64,000 nt of DNA from Paenibacillus sp. JZ16 (GCF_015326965.1 NZ_CP017659.1:3724501-3788500), one strand, 5' to 3'. Positions 27,446 through 37,171 are shown, numbered from the stretch's first letter. Numbers and translations: made by a program. Notes: generated by a model not told the origin, from the sequence alone.

Positions 27446-28860
27446 TTACTCTACATTCCCTTGACGGAGACCCAGCCATTCTTCCGTAACCTGAAGCGTC
27501 CGCACGCTGCGGTCAATGGCCGCCTTCACTTGCTCGGTTGCCGTGCCGCCGTAAACGTTACGCGCATTGACTACCGTCTCGGGTTGAAGCACACCATAAA
27601 TGGAGTCGTCGAACAGCTCCGAGAACTGCTTGAACTCATCCAGCGTCAGGTCCAGCAGATACTTGTTGTTCTGGATGCAGTACAATACGGTCTTGCCGAT
27701 CACTTCATGCGCTTGACGGAAAGGAAGCCCTTTGCCAACCAGGAAGTCCGCGATGTCGGTTGCGTTGGAGAAGTCGGTATTCACCGCTTCACGCATGCGG
27801 CCTTTGTTGACCTTCATCGTGGCAATCATCGGAGCAAACAGCTGCAATGCGCCTTCCAGTGTAGCCACCGTATCGAACATGCCCTCTTTATCTTCCTGCA
27901 TATCCTTGTTATAAGCAAGCGGCAGCGACTTCAGCACGGTGAGCAGACCCATCAGGTTGCCATATACACGACCGGTTTTGCCGCGGACCAGCTCTGGTAC
28001 ATCCGGATTCTTCTTCTGCGGCATTATGCTGCTGCCCGTACAGAACGCATCATCCAGCTCGATGAAGTTGAACTCTGTGCTGCTCCAGAGCACCAGCTCC
28101 TCGCTCAAGCGGGACAAGTGCATCATGATGATGGAAGCATCCGAGAGGAATTCCAGAATGAAGTCGCGGTCGCTGACCGCATCCAGACTGTTCTCGTAAA
28201 CGCCGTCAAACCCAAGCTGCTCCGCCACGAAATGGCGGTCGATCGGGAACGTCGTCCCCGCTAGCGCGCCTGCCCGAGCGGCAACACATTAATGCGCTTA
28301 TAGCTGTCGATCAGACGGTCGATATCCCGCTGGAACATGGACACGTAAGCCATCAGATGATGCGCAAACAGAATCGGCTGAGCACGCTGCAGATGCGTAT
28401 ACCCCGGAATAATTGTGTCCAGGTTATCCTTGGCTTGCCCGATTAATGCGGTTTGCAGCTCATGCAGCATGCCGGTCAGCGCCACCACGCGGTTACGCAA
28501 ATACAGATGCATATCCGTAGCCACTTGATCGTTACGGCTGCGTCCTGTGTGGAGCTTGCCGCCGACAGGTCCGATTTCCTCGATCAGATTCTTCTCGATG
28601 TTCATATGGATATCCTCATCCGAAACGGAGAACTCGATGCTGCCCTCACGGATGCGCTCCAGCACCTTGTTCAAGCCAGCCTTGATCGTCTCCACGTCTT
28701 CGGCCGGCACGATGCCGCATTTGCCCAGCATGGACACATGCGCAAGGCTTCCCTGGATATCCTCCTCAGCCAGCTGCTTATCAAAACCGATGGATGCCGT
28801 ATATTCCTCTACCAATGCGTTGGTCTGCTTCGTAAAGCGTCCGCCCCATAACTTGCTCAC
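27446..28860 (-). pseudogene. argH: Argininosuccinate lyase, split by a one-base frameshift
   Basis: The last enzyme of arginine synthesis, cleaving argininosuccinate to arginine and fumarate. The start is best placed at a GTG at 28860 ([12 protein letters not shown]) with AGAGGGG nine bases upstream. The frame reads well to NVLPLG and then hits TAG at 28263-28261. In the +1 frame the protein resumes with [15 protein letters not shown] and runs to 27446, including the superfamily signature [12 protein letters not shown]. Restoring one G in the GGG run at 28273-28275 would rejoin the two parts into a normal protein of about 471 residues. Both halves are well conserved, so the damage is recent or a sequencing error. 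It is the last gene of argCJBDFGH, before a strong terminator. Confidence 0.92.
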
Positions 28861-28991
28861 AACACTTGCCCCTCTCTGTTTAAGGCAGAGGGCCGCTTCC
28901 CGCTTAAGAAGTCCCATTGATCCCGGTTACGCGAGAATCAACGGAGCTCCCTTGCATGAAAACGGCCTTCAGCCTGTTCATTATTGTAAAC

Positions 28992-30224
28992 TTATTGATT
29001 CTGGTTCACGCCGGTTGCCACTTTCAAACGCAGTGCGTTCAAGCGGATAAAGCCGGTCGCATCGCCCTGATCATAAGCTTGCGTTGGATCGGCTTCCATC
29101 GTAGCAATATCCGGGTTGTACAGACTAACCGGACTCTTTACGCCTGCGCCGATAATGTTGCCTTTATACAGCTTCACGCGCACCGTACCGGATACGTTCT
29201 TCTGGCTCTCGGTTACCAGGGCCTGCAGTGCCAGACGTTCCGGCGCAAACCAGAAACCGTTATAAACCAAGGTGCTGTAACGGGTAATCAGGCTGTCGCG
29301 CAGGTTCATCACTTCGCGGTCCATCGTGATGGATTCCATTTTGCGATGAGCGGTGAACAGGATCGTTCCACCCGGCGTCTCGTAGACACCGCGGCTCTTC
29401 ATGCCTACGAAACGGTTCTCCACCATATCCACGCGACCGATGCCGTGCTTGCCGCCCAGCTCGTTCAGCTTCTCCATCACTTGCAGCGGGCTCATCGTTT
29501 CGCCGTTCAGCGCAACAACATTCCCTTGCTCAAACGTAAGCTCGAGGTATTCCGCCTCGTCCGGCGCATCCTCAGGCGATACGCTGAGCAGGTACATATC
29601 CTTGCTGTCCTCTGCGCTAGCATCGAACCAAGGATCCTCCAGCACGCCGCTCTCATAACTGATATGGAGCAGGTTGCGGTCCATGGAGTAGGATTTCGCC
29701 GCGGATGCCGTTACCGGAATGCCATGGGCTTCCGCGTAAGCGATCATCTCTGCGCGACCCGGGAAGGAGTTACGGAACTCCTCGATGCGCCAAGGCGCGA
29801 TTACTTCTATGTCCGGTGCCAAGCCGGCTACGCCCAGCTCAAAACGAACCTGGTCGTTCCCTTTGCCCGTAGCGCCGTGCGCAATCGCCGTCGCGCCTTC
29901 GGCACGAGCGATATCCACCATGCGCTTGGCAATCAACGGACGCGCGATGCTGGTCCCGAGCAGGTACTGCCCTTCGTACATAGCACCCGCCTGGAACATC
30001 GGATAGATGAAATCCGTTGCAAATTCGTCGCGCAGATCATCGATGTATACTTTGGAGGCGCCGGTCGCCAGCGCTTTTTCCTCAAGTCCGTCCAGCTCTT
30101 CCTTCTGGCCGATATCGGCCGTGAAAGCAATGATCTCCGCATCGTAAGTTTCTTTCAGCCATTTCAGAATAACGGACGTATCCAGGCCACCGGAATACGC
30201 CAGCACGATTTTTTGTTTTGCCAT
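28992..30224 (-). CDS. argG: Argininosuccinate synthase
   Basis: Joins citrulline and aspartate with ATP to give argininosuccinate in the cytoplasm. The 410-residue length is standard. The start at 30224 ([17 protein letters not shown]) has AGGGAG about eight bases upstream. A longer frame to 30254 lacks one. The ATP-pyrophosphatase loop YSGGLDTS is at residues of about 9-16. Other family blocks ([24 protein letters not shown] and the C-terminal [16 protein letters not shown]) are intact. It lies between argF and argH in the operon, with no internal terminator visible. Confidence 0.97.
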   Translation of the reverse strand: MAKQKIVLAYSGGLDTSVILKWLKETYDAEIIAFTADIGQKEELDGLEEKALATGASKVYIDDLRDEFATDFIYPMFQAGAMYEGQYLLGTSIARPLIAKRMVDIARAEGATAIAHGATGKGNDQVRFELGVAGLAPDIEVIAPWRIEEFRNSFPGRAEMIAYAEAHGIPVTASAAKSYSMDRNLLHISYESGVLEDPWFDASAEDSKDMYLLSVSPEDAPDEAEYLELTFEQGNVVALNGETMSPLQVMEKLNELGGKHGIGRVDMVENRFVGMKSRGVYETPGGTILFTAHRKMESITMDREVMNLRDSLITRYSTLVYNGFWFAPERLALQALVTESQKNVSGTVRVKLYKGNIIGAGVKSPVSLYNPDIATMEADPTQAYDQGDATGFIRLNALRLKVATGVNQNQ

Positions 30225-30330
30225 CGTTAAACTCCCTCTCTTTGTTACTATCAACCCTGTCGTTCATTATACTAAAGATAACGTCCATTGACGCATTTTC
30301 ATAGAGAATGTTCGCTTGCCATCAACGGCA

Positions 30331-31287
30331 TTATGCCATCAAAGCAACCATCAAAGCCTTCTGGGCATGGAGACGGTTCTCGGCCTGATCAAAAATGACG
30401 GAATTGGCACCGTCGATCACGCCTTCACTGACCTCTTCGCCGCGGTGGGCCGGGAGGCAATGCAGGAACAAGTAATCCGGCTTCGCCGCCTTCACAAGTT
30501 CCTCATTCACCTGGTAGTCCGCAAACGCAGCCTCCCGCTGTGCCTGCTCCTCTTCAAAGCCCATGCTTGCCCATACATCCGTATAGATCACGTCCGCATC
30601 CTTCGCGGCTTCGATCGGGTCTTGCGTAATCGTAATTTTGCCACCCGTTTGCGCCGCGATTTCCTCGCTCAGCTTCACGATGCTGGCATCCGCCTCATAG
30701 CCCTTCGGACTGGCTACGGCCACATGCATGCCCATCTTGGCACCGCCAATCAGGAGCGAATGCGCCATGTTGTTGCCATCGCCGATAAAGGCCATTTTGA
30801 GACCTTTCAATTTGCCTTTGTGCTCCAGCACCGTCTGCAAATCGGCCAGCACCTGACATGGATGCGCCATGTCACTCAGGCCGTTGATAACCGGAATGGA
30901 GGCATATTTCGCCAGGTTGACCACGTTATCGTGCCCGAAGGTACGGATCATCAAGCCGTCCAAATAACGGGACATCACCTGCGCCGTATCGCTGATCGGC
31001 TCGCCGCGTCCGAGCTGAATATCGTTTTTACTTAAAAAGAGTGCATGTCCGCCCAGCTGGAACATCCCAGCCTCGAATGAAACCCGCGTCCGCGTGGACG
31101 ACTTCTCAAAAATCAATCCGATCGTCTTGCCTTTCAGCGGCTGATAGACTTCGCCGTTCTTCTGCTTGCGCTTGATCTCAATTGCCGAATCGAGCAAGAA
31201 CTGAATCTCTTCCGTCGAGTATTCGTCCAGCTCGATCATATCCCGCCCTTTCAGGCTTAATTCCTTCACTTGTCCGCTAGTGGCCAT
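30331..31287 (-). CDS. argF: Ornithine carbamoyltransferase
   Basis: A 318-residue enzyme making citrulline from ornithine and carbamoyl phosphate. The carbamoyl-phosphate loop FEKSSTRTRVSFE, the motif DGLMIRTF, HPCQVLADLQT and the ornithine-binding HCLPAHRGEE are all present. It differs from the Bacillus subtilis operon in that no carAB genes stand next to it, so carbamoyl phosphate must come from a carbamoyl phosphate synthase encoded elsewhere. AGGAGG lies ten bases upstream of the ATG. Gene order argD-argF-argG-argH is continuous on the minus strand. Confidence 0.96.
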   Translation of the reverse strand: MATSGQVKELSLKGRDMIELDEYSTEEIQFLLDSAIEIKRKQKNGEVYQPLKGKTIGLIFEKSSTRTRVSFEAGMFQLGGHALFLSKNDIQLGRGEPISDTAQVMSRYLDGLMIRTFGHDNVVNLAKYASIPVINGLSDMAHPCQVLADLQTVLEHKGKLKGLKMAFIGDGNNMAHSLLIGGAKMGMHVAVASPKGYEADASIVKLSEEIAAQTGGKITITQDPIEAAKDADVIYTDVWASMGFEEEQAQREAAFADYQVNEELVKAAKPDYLFLHCLPAHRGEEVSEGVIDGANSVIFDQAENRLHAQKALMVALMA

Positions 31288-31345
31288 ATTCTCCAGTCCT
31301 CCTTAACCATGCTGTTATTGTCCAAAATGCTGCAACACGATTCTT

Positions 31346-32566
31346 CTATGCTTGGCTAACCGCCGTATGCTCATGTATAAGTTCCGTAACAATCGATACC
31401 GCCTGGTCGATCTCTTCTTTAGTGACGTACAGATTCGGAAGCAGCCGGATCACATTCGGTCCTGCCGTTACGAACAGCAGCCCGCGGCTCTGCCCTTTCA
31501 GCACCAGCTCGCCAACCGGCTCAACGCATTCGATGCCGATCAGCAGACCTTTACCCCGGATCGCCTTCACAAAGGGATGACTGCCGAGGCTCTCATTCAG
31601 CTTCGTCATCAAATATTCTCCGGCTTCGGCCGCACGCTGCGGCACATTGTCCTCCAGCATCGTTTCGATAGTGGCCTGGATAACGGCGCTCGCAATCGGT
31701 GTGCCGCCAAACGTTGTCGCATGGCTTCCTGCCGTGAAGGCTTCGCGCAAGTAAGCTTTACCCAGCATCGCGCCGACCGGGAACCCGGAGCCGAGCCCTT
31801 TGGCCACGGTAAAGATATCCGGCTCAATGCCGTAATGCTCATGCGCAAACAGCTTCCCGGTCCGGCCCATGCCCGTCTGCACCTCGTCCACGATCAGCAG
31901 CAGTCCATGCTTCTTGCACAGCTCGGTGACGGCTTGAAGGAACTCCGGCTCTACCGGATGCACACCGCCCTCCGCCTGCACCATTTCGATCATGATCGCA
32001 GCGGTGTTGTCGTTAACAGCCGCTTCCAGTGCCGGAAGGTCATGCAGCGGAACGCTTTTGAAGCCTGCCGGAAGCGGAAGGAACCCTTCCTTTACCTTAT
32101 CCTGGCCGGTGGCCGTCAGCGTAGCCAGCGTCCGTCCGTGGAAGGACTGCGTAAACGTAATGACCTCGTAGCGCCCCGTTCCCTTCACCTTCTGATGGTA
32201 GCGGCGCGCCAGCTTAATGGCCGCTTCGTTCGCTTCCGCCCCGCTGTTGCAGAAGAAAACCGCATCCGCGCAGGTGTTCGCTGTCAGCAGCTCGGCTGCT
32301 TTTTCCTGACCCGGAATGTGGAACAGGTTCGAGACATGCCACAATTCATCCAGCTGGGACTTCAGCTTCTCTTTCACTTTTATCGGGGCATGGCCGAGAT
32401 TCGTTACCGCCAGGCCTGCCATAAAATCAAGATATTTGTTGCCTTGAGCGTCCCATAACCAGCTTCCTTCCCCTTTGACCAGGGCGATTGGATATCTGGC
32501 GTACGTCTGGAACAACGAGCTTTCATTCGCTGCTTTAACACCGCCTGCTGCTGTTTCTTTTCCCAT
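31346..32566 (-). CDS. argD: Acetylornithine aminotransferase
   Basis: A PLP enzyme (class III aminotransferase) converting N-acetylglutamate semialdehyde to N-acetylornithine, about 406 residues from the ATG at 32566 (MGKETAAGGVK). Frames reaching 32596 and 32638 exist but encode a non-homologous lead. AAAGGAG lies about 12 bases upstream of the chosen start. Visible are the PLP phosphate-binding FFCNSGAEANEAAIK, the Asp-containing LLIVDEVQTGMGRTG and the Schiff-base Lys in FTVAKGLGSGFP. All are intact. About 250 bases separate it from argB, unusually long for this operon, and hold an inverted repeat. Confidence 0.94.
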   Translation of the reverse strand: MGKETAAGGVKAANESSLFQTYARYPIALVKGEGSWLWDAQGNKYLDFMAGLAVTNLGHAPIKVKEKLKSQLDELWHVSNLFHIPGQEKAAELLTANTCADAVFFCNSGAEANEAAIKLARRYHQKVKGTGRYEVITFTQSFHGRTLATLTATGQDKVKEGFLPLPAGFKSVPLHDLPALEAAVNDNTAAIMIEMVQAEGGVHPVEPEFLQAVTELCKKHGLLLIVDEVQTGMGRTGKLFAHEHYGIEPDIFTVAKGLGSGFPVGAMLGKAYLREAFTAGSHATTFGGTPIASAVIQATIETMLEDNVPQRAAEAGEYLMTKLNESLGSHPFVKAIRGKGLLIGIECVEPVGELVLKGQSRGLLFVTAGPNVIRLLPNLYVTKEEIDQAVSIVTELIHEHTAVSQA

Positions 32567-32688
32567 AACCTTCACACACTCCTTTGCATTTGGCATAGCT
32601 TCGTGCTTCACGTTTGAACCGTCGTACGATATGAACATCCATTAAGCTTAACCAGCACTGCGCATGTGGATTGTTCTTCCGATCGCTG

Positions 32689-32740
32689 TTGCCCCCAGAT
32701 TGTTATTGAAATGGTTGCAGCGGTTAAAATCCGGGGGCAA
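32689..32740. repeat. Inverted repeat in the argB-argD gap
   Basis: TTGCCCCC (32689-32696) and GGGGGCAA (32733-32740) are exact complements, with ATT/AAT nearby lengthening the stem around a loop of about 30 bases. No T run follows on the minus strand, so it is probably an RNA processing or stability element rather than a terminator. Confidence 0.5.
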
Positions 32741-32817
32741 AGGCGACCGCGCTGCTTCTCCAGAACAATTCCACCTACTCCGTTGAAGCCGCTCTGTCTA
32801 TAATCTCTAATCTCAAT

Positions 32818-33654
32818 TTACATCCTCACGATGCGCGTACCCAGCACTTCTCCGCCAAGCACGCGGCTCAGTACATTCGGCTCGCTTCCGTCCACGATGA
32901 CAACCTCGCTCACCTTGCCGTGAATGCAGCTGATGGCCGCTCTGACCTTCGGTATCATGCCGCCGTAGATTTCGCCTGTCCCGATCATATCCTCGATCTC
33001 CTGAACCGTCACGGTTGGAAGCACCCGCTTCTCGCCGCCCGATCCTTTCATAATTCCAGGTACGTCAGTGACAACGATCATCCGGTTTACGCCCAGATGA
33101 GAAGCCACGGCACCCGCCGCCGTATCGGCATTGATATTGTAGCGCTGACCGGATTGATCCACCCCAATCGGCGCAACCACCGGCATGTATCCCATCTCCA
33201 GCACGCCGCTCAGGATGGATGACTTCACAAACGTAACGTCGCCGACCCAGCCGACCTCCGCGTGGTTCGTCACCGGTTTGGCCTCGATCAGCCCGCCGTC
33301 CGAGCCGGATAAACCGATGGCAGAGCCGCCTACGCTTTGAATCCGTCGTACGATCTGCTTATTGATGGTGCCCGCAAGTACCATCTCCACAACGTCCAGC
33401 ACATCCTCCGTCGTCTTGCGCAGCCCGTTCACGAACTCGGTCTCGATGCCAAGCTTCTCCAGATTGCCGGAGATCGCGGGTCCGCCACCATGAACGATAA
33501 CGGGGTTAACTCCCTTTTGCTGCAGATTCTTCAAATCCTCGAAGAAGCTGTCAGGAAGGGCCGCGAGCGTGCTGCCGCCGCATTTCATCACGAACGTATC
33601 CGCACCTGATGTTTGACCCGGCAGCGTAACCTTTTGATCGATCGTGCTCTTCAT
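32818..33654 (-). CDS. argB: Acetylglutamate kinase
   Basis: Phosphorylates N-acetylglutamate, the second step of arginine synthesis. It has 278 residues with the amino-acid-kinase fold: MKCGGSTL near residue 24, PVIVHGGGPAIS, and the nucleotide-binding part with DVPGIMKG. The N-terminal 20 residues (MKSTIDQKVTLPGQ) are an extra lead compared with many family members. GGAGGAG precedes the ATG by about six bases, so the start is well supported. The acetyl group is recycled by the bifunctional ArgJ next door, so feedback by arginine may act on either enzyme. Confidence 0.95.
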   Translation of the reverse strand: MKSTIDQKVTLPGQTSGADTFVMKCGGSTLAALPDSFFEDLKNLQQKGVNPVIVHGGGPAISGNLEKLGIETEFVNGLRKTTEDVLDVVEMVLAGTINKQIVRRIQSVGGSAIGLSGSDGGLIEAKPVTNHAEVGWVGDVTFVKSSILSGVLEMGYMPVVAPIGVDQSGQRYNINADTAAGAVASHLGVNRMIVVTDVPGIMKGSGGEKRVLPTVTVQEIEDMIGTGEIYGGMIPKVRAAISCIHGKVSEVVIVDGSEPNVLSRVLGGEVLGTRIVRM

Positions 33655-33689
33655 ATCCGTCTCCTCCGTCCTACTGAATGTTTGATTAT

Positions 33690-34916
33690 CTAAGTACGAT
33701 AAGCCGCATTAATGCGGACATAATCATAAGTTAAATCACAGCCCCAGGCCGTAGCCGAGCCATTTCCGATATGCAGCTTCACGTCAATATCCACGGTGTC
33801 TCCCTGAAGGTAAACCAGAGCTGCATCTTCGTCAAAAGCAACGGGTCTTGACTGCTCCAGCACCGAAATCGGGCCTATGGCAATATCGACCGTCTCCGGA
33901 TTAACCGGACGGCCCGCACGGCCGACAGCCGCAATAATGCGTCCCCAGTTGGCATCTGCGCCGAATACGGCGGATTTGACCAGGCTGGAGCCAATGATCG
34001 TCTTGGCAATCGCTTGCGCGTCATCATCGCTTTCAGCACCGTCCACGCGAACCTCGATCAGGCGGGAAGCTCCCTCTCCGTCACGCGCGATCGCCTTCGC
34101 CAGCTGCTGGCAAACATAATGGAAGCCAGCTGCGAATGCATCCCAATCCGGGTGCTCCGGCGAAAGCATGTCGTGCCCCGCCATGCCGCTAGCCATCGCA
34201 ACCAGCATATCGTTGGTGCTCGTATCGCCATCCACCGTAATCATATTAAAGGTCAGATTGGTCGTTTCGCGCAGCAGCAGCTGCAACGCTTCCTGACCAA
34301 TGACCGCATCTGTCGTCATAAATCCGAGCATGGTCGCCATGTTCGGATGAATCATCCCCGACCCCTTCGCTGTTCCGGCGATAGTCACCTTCGTACCGTT
34401 AACTTGAACGGTCACGCAGGCTTCCTTTTTCACGAGATCGGTTGTCAAAATCGCTTGGCTGAAGCTCTCAGCCCCTTCGCTTCCGCCGCTAAGTCGTGCA
34501 GGCAGGCCAGCAATCCCTGAGGAAACGCGGTCCATCTTCAGCAGTTCCCCGATGACTCCCGTTGAGGCGACGGCCACATCGTTCTCGTCCAGGCCGAATT
34601 GCGCAGCCGTATTGGCACGCATCGTGTAAGCATCCTCTTCACCCTGCTTACCCGTACAGGCATTGGCATTCCCGCTGTTCACGACAATCGCGCGAAGCTT
34701 GCCGTCCTGCAGGCTTTCACGCGTTACCTTCAGCGGTGCCGCTTGAAACAGATTCGTCGTATATACAGCTGCCGCCACGGCAGGCACGTCACATACAATG
34801 ACACCCAGATCGTTACGGTCGGTCTTCTTAAGTCCACAGTGGAGTCCGGCAGCCTTGAAGCCTTGCGGCGTTACGATGCTGCCCCCATCAATAATCGCAA
34901 ACATATTCTCTCCCAT
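33690..34916 (-). CDS. argJ: Bifunctional ornithine acetyltransferase/N-acetylglutamate synthase
   Basis: A 408-residue enzyme that recycles the acetyl group from N-acetylornithine to glutamate and may also use acetyl-CoA. Family blocks are clear: FKAAGLHCGLK, NSGNANACTGKQG, and KGSGMIHPNMATMLGF, whose Thr is the nucleophile that appears after self-cleavage into alpha and beta chains. The tail CDLTYDYVRINAAYRT is the normal C-terminus. The ATG at 34916 has GGGG eight bases upstream. It stands between argC and argB with short gaps. Confidence 0.96.
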   Translation of the reverse strand: MGENMFAIIDGGSIVTPQGFKAAGLHCGLKKTDRNDLGVIVCDVPAVAAAVYTTNLFQAAPLKVTRESLQDGKLRAIVVNSGNANACTGKQGEEDAYTMRANTAAQFGLDENDVAVASTGVIGELLKMDRVSSGIAGLPARLSGGSEGAESFSQAILTTDLVKKEACVTVQVNGTKVTIAGTAKGSGMIHPNMATMLGFMTTDAVIGQEALQLLLRETTNLTFNMITVDGDTSTNDMLVAMASGMAGHDMLSPEHPDWDAFAAGFHYVCQQLAKAIARDGEGASRLIEVRVDGAESDDDAQAIAKTIIGSSLVKSAVFGADANWGRIIAAVGRAGRPVNPETVDIAIGPISVLEQSRPVAFDEDAALVYLQGDTVDIDVKLHIGNGSATAWGCDLTYDYVRINAAYRT

Positions 34917-34934
34917 GTCTGTATCCCCAGCCGC

Positions 34935-35990
34935 TTACGGATAAATCGGCGTAAACGTAAGTCCGAGGCTCTCCTCCCATCCCATCATCAAATTCAGGTT
35001 CTGGATTGCCTGACCGGCCGCACCCTTCACCACGTTGTCAATGACCGATATAATGGTCACTCTGTTCGTACGCGCATCTACCGCGAATCCGATGTCGCAG
35101 TAATTGGACCCGCTGACTTCTTTTGTCCCAGGCCATACGCCCAAGTCCCGGATTCTCACAAACTTGCGATCCTTGAAATACTGGCGATACAGTTCAATAA
35201 AATCCTCTTCCGTGTATGGACCATTCAGCGTGGCATACATGGTGGTCATGATTCCCCTCGTCATCGGCACCAAATGGGTGGTAAAGGTAACGGTAATCGG
35301 TTCGCCCGCCACCTGAGTCAATACCTGCTCAACCTCGGGAATATGCTGGTGTTTATTCACCTTATAGGCTTTGAAGTTCTCATTGATCTCGGCATAATGC
35401 GTCATCAAACTCGTTCCCCGGCCTGCACCGGATACGCCGGATTTGGCATCGATAATAAGGGAAGAGGCATCAATCCATCCCGCGCTGATGGCCGGAATCA
35501 GCCCGAGCAGCGTCGCTGTCGGATAGCAGCCCGGATTGGAGATGAAATCGACATCGCGGACCTCTTCGCCAAACACTTCGCATAGACCGTATACGGCTTT
35601 CTCCAATAGTTCCGCACTCGGAGCCGTATGCTTATACCACTGTTCATACACTGCCCCGTCTTTTAAGCGAAAATCTCCCGACAGATCAATGACCTTCAGG
35701 CCTGCATCCAGCAGCTCCGGCACCAGCTTGGCACTGACGCCCGAAGGCGTGGCCGCGAACACCAGGTCTGCCACCTCAGCGATTTCCGCCGGGTTAACGC
35801 CATCCAGGTTCTGGGTCATGATATTTGTCAAATGCGGAAAACCGTCCGATATCGGTACGCCTGCAGTTGAAGACGAGATTACCGATGTAATCTCAACGCG
35901 CGGGTGTGCTTGCAGCAGCCGGATCAGTTCCACGCCACCGTAGCCGGTAGATCCTACAATAGCTACTTTTACTATGTTTGTGTCCGTCAT
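34935..35990 (-). CDS. argC: N-acetyl-gamma-glutamyl-phosphate reductase
   Basis: An NADPH-dependent reductase and the first gene of the arginine operon, 351 residues. The N-terminal Rossmann motif VAIVGSTGYGGVELIRLL is at residues 8-25, and the catalytic Cys lies in SNPGCYPTATLL. The tail NLNLMMGWEESLGL is typical. AGGAG lies immediately upstream of the ATG (only a few bases), after an unusually long leader of about 300 bases that begins at the ArgR-controlled promoter. The leader can fold into several hairpins and holds a small reading frame. Confidence 0.96.
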   Translation of the reverse strand: MTDTNIVKVAIVGSTGYGGVELIRLLQAHPRVEITSVISSSTAGVPISDGFPHLTNIMTQNLDGVNPAEIAEVADLVFAATPSGVSAKLVPELLDAGLKVIDLSGDFRLKDGAVYEQWYKHTAPSAELLEKAVYGLCEVFGEEVRDVDFISNPGCYPTATLLGLIPAISAGWIDASSLIIDAKSGVSGAGRGTSLMTHYAEINENFKAYKVNKHQHIPEVEQVLTQVAGEPITVTFTTHLVPMTRGIMTTMYATLNGPYTEEDFIELYRQYFKDRKFVRIRDLGVWPGTKEVSGSNYCDIGFAVDARTNRVTIISVIDNVVKGAAGQAIQNLNLMMGWEESLGLTFTPIYP

Positions 35991-36097
35991 TTCTCCTCAT
36001 CCCTCTCCCCAAGGAACAGCTGAAGGACCTTATGCAAGGTCCCATTCATCCATCCTTCATCTCTACGTCATACTCATCCGTTTCCTTATCCGATCGA

Positions 36098-36178
36098 TCA
36101 CGCTGCCGCTGATGCTATCCTCATCATATGATGGGTTATCAAAAACCACGCGTGTCTACTGGTGCTTCTTGATATCAT
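36098..36178 (-). other. Small open reading frame in the argC leader (possible leader peptide)
   Basis: A 26-codon frame inside the argC leader containing three rare arginine codons (AGA, AGA, AGG). Its ribosome-binding site is poor (GAAG, seven bases upstream). The hairpin CTTCTTGA/TCAAGAAG surrounds its start. It could be chance. It is listed because arginine-dependent leader peptides exist in other operons. Confidence 0.2.
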
Positions 36179-36291
36179 TTTTACTTCAAGAAGCAGTCAA
36201 GCTGGTAATGGTCTTCTTCGGAGTTTTTGTCTCCTGCGTTAGCACACGCTTTATTCCTAGGTATTCATTGACTTTATCCGTCTCATAAATA

Positions 36292-36326
36292 TGTATTATT
36301 ATACGACTGTATTCATATAAATACAA
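36292..36326 (-). promoter_or_regulatory. arg operon promoter with two ArgR/AhrC-type boxes
   Basis: On the minus strand TTGTAT (36326-36321), 17 bases, then TATAAT (36303-36298) form a strong sigma-A promoter. The 18-base palindrome TGTATTCATATAAATACA (36308-36325) covers the -35 and spacer. A second, weaker palindrome (TGTATTATTATAC, 36292-36304) covers the -10, offset by 16 bases. Paired AT-rich palindromes over a biosynthetic arg promoter are the normal arrangement of ArgR/AhrC operators. Binding itself is inferred. Confidence 0.7.
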
Positions 36327-36379
36327 TGGATTATTCAAATTTGATCCCATTGCACATGAATTCCAATCGCCTTACAATG

Positions 36380-36946
36380 CTAAAGAGTTTCATATTCTTC
36401 TTTTAGAATGGAGTATAATTTGAGGTCCCAATGCCGTCCTTTGGTCTTAATCCCCTTCCTCAACGTCCCCTCATAGGACATGCCGACCTTCTCCATCACA
36501 CGCTGAGAGCCGATATTCCCTTCTATGCAACGCGCTTGGATGCGCACAAGATCCATTTCACCAAAACCGAGTTTCAGTAGAGCAGAAGCAGCTTCCGTCA
36601 TGAGACCTTGTCCCCAACAATCCCGCGCGAGTACATATCCAATCTCGGCGCTCTGCTGTTCGGGCTTCCACCATACGAAATCCACCGTCCCGACCAGACG
36701 TCCGCTTTCCTTCAGCTCGATTCCCCAAGGGGCAATATCATGCTTGGCATACTGGACAAGTATAAACTGGATGAATTTCTTACTGTCGTTGATCGAGCGG
36801 TGAGTTTCCCATGTTACGTACTTGGCAACCTCATCATCAGAGGCATAGGCATACATCTGGTCCGCATCCTGCATCGATATTCTGCGAAGTCTCAGGCGTT
36901 CGGTTTCCAGCACCGGCAAATTAGCAAAGATCCGTTCGATTTCCAT
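36380..36946 (-). CDS. GNAT family N-acetyltransferase (RimJ/RimL-like)
   Basis: A 188-residue acetyltransferase of the RimJ/RimL group. It opens with LETERLRLRRISMQDADQMY, the usual first strand and helix. The acetyl-CoA binding part is EIGYVLARDCWGQGLMTEAA, followed by RIQARCIEGNIGSQRVMEKVGM, a family hallmark. AGGAGATT stands directly before the ATG. It lies upstream of the arg promoter on the same strand but is not part of the arginine operon, since the operon has its own promoter between. The substrate is unknown (ribosomal protein, peptide, drug or metabolite). Confidence 0.88.
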   Translation of the reverse strand: MEIERIFANLPVLETERLRLRRISMQDADQMYAYASDDEVAKYVTWETHRSINDSKKFIQFILVQYAKHDIAPWGIELKESGRLVGTVDFVWWKPEQQSAEIGYVLARDCWGQGLMTEAASALLKLGFGEMDLVRIQARCIEGNIGSQRVMEKVGMSYEGTLRKGIKTKGRHWDLKLYSILKEEYETL

Positions 36947-37171
36947 AATCTCCTACCCCCTGAACAATATTAGATACCATTATATGCTCTTTGCTAGAAA
37001 AATAAAGGAAAATTCAAGGCATATCGGCTTGGCTCCCACCGGACAGTAGATCCCAATCGGAAAAACGACTATCGACGCACTTCACAGAGGACAGACCACG
37101 TTTAGAGGAAGCTTTGCTTGCAACTCAACGAACGGTTCAGCTTCGCTGAAAACTTATACATTCTATAGTCC

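Noticed and set aside
27446..28228. Second part of argH as an independent lyase gene
   Set aside because: It lacks the N-terminal half and a ribosome site, and continues the first part exactly in another frame.
28917..30230. Plus-strand open frame of 437 codons opposite argG
   Set aside because: A shadow of the well-conserved argG. The composition (many His, Arg, Gln) is typical of antisense frames.
32689..32740. argB-argD hairpin as an intrinsic terminator
   Set aside because: No run of Ts follows the stem on the minus strand, and argD and later genes clearly belong to the same pathway.
36010..36050. T-box-like UGGNACC in the argC leader
   Set aside because: The bases TGGGACC match loosely, but no stem I, specifier loop or GCG continuation, and no terminator T run, can be found. 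The ArgR boxes explain regulation better.
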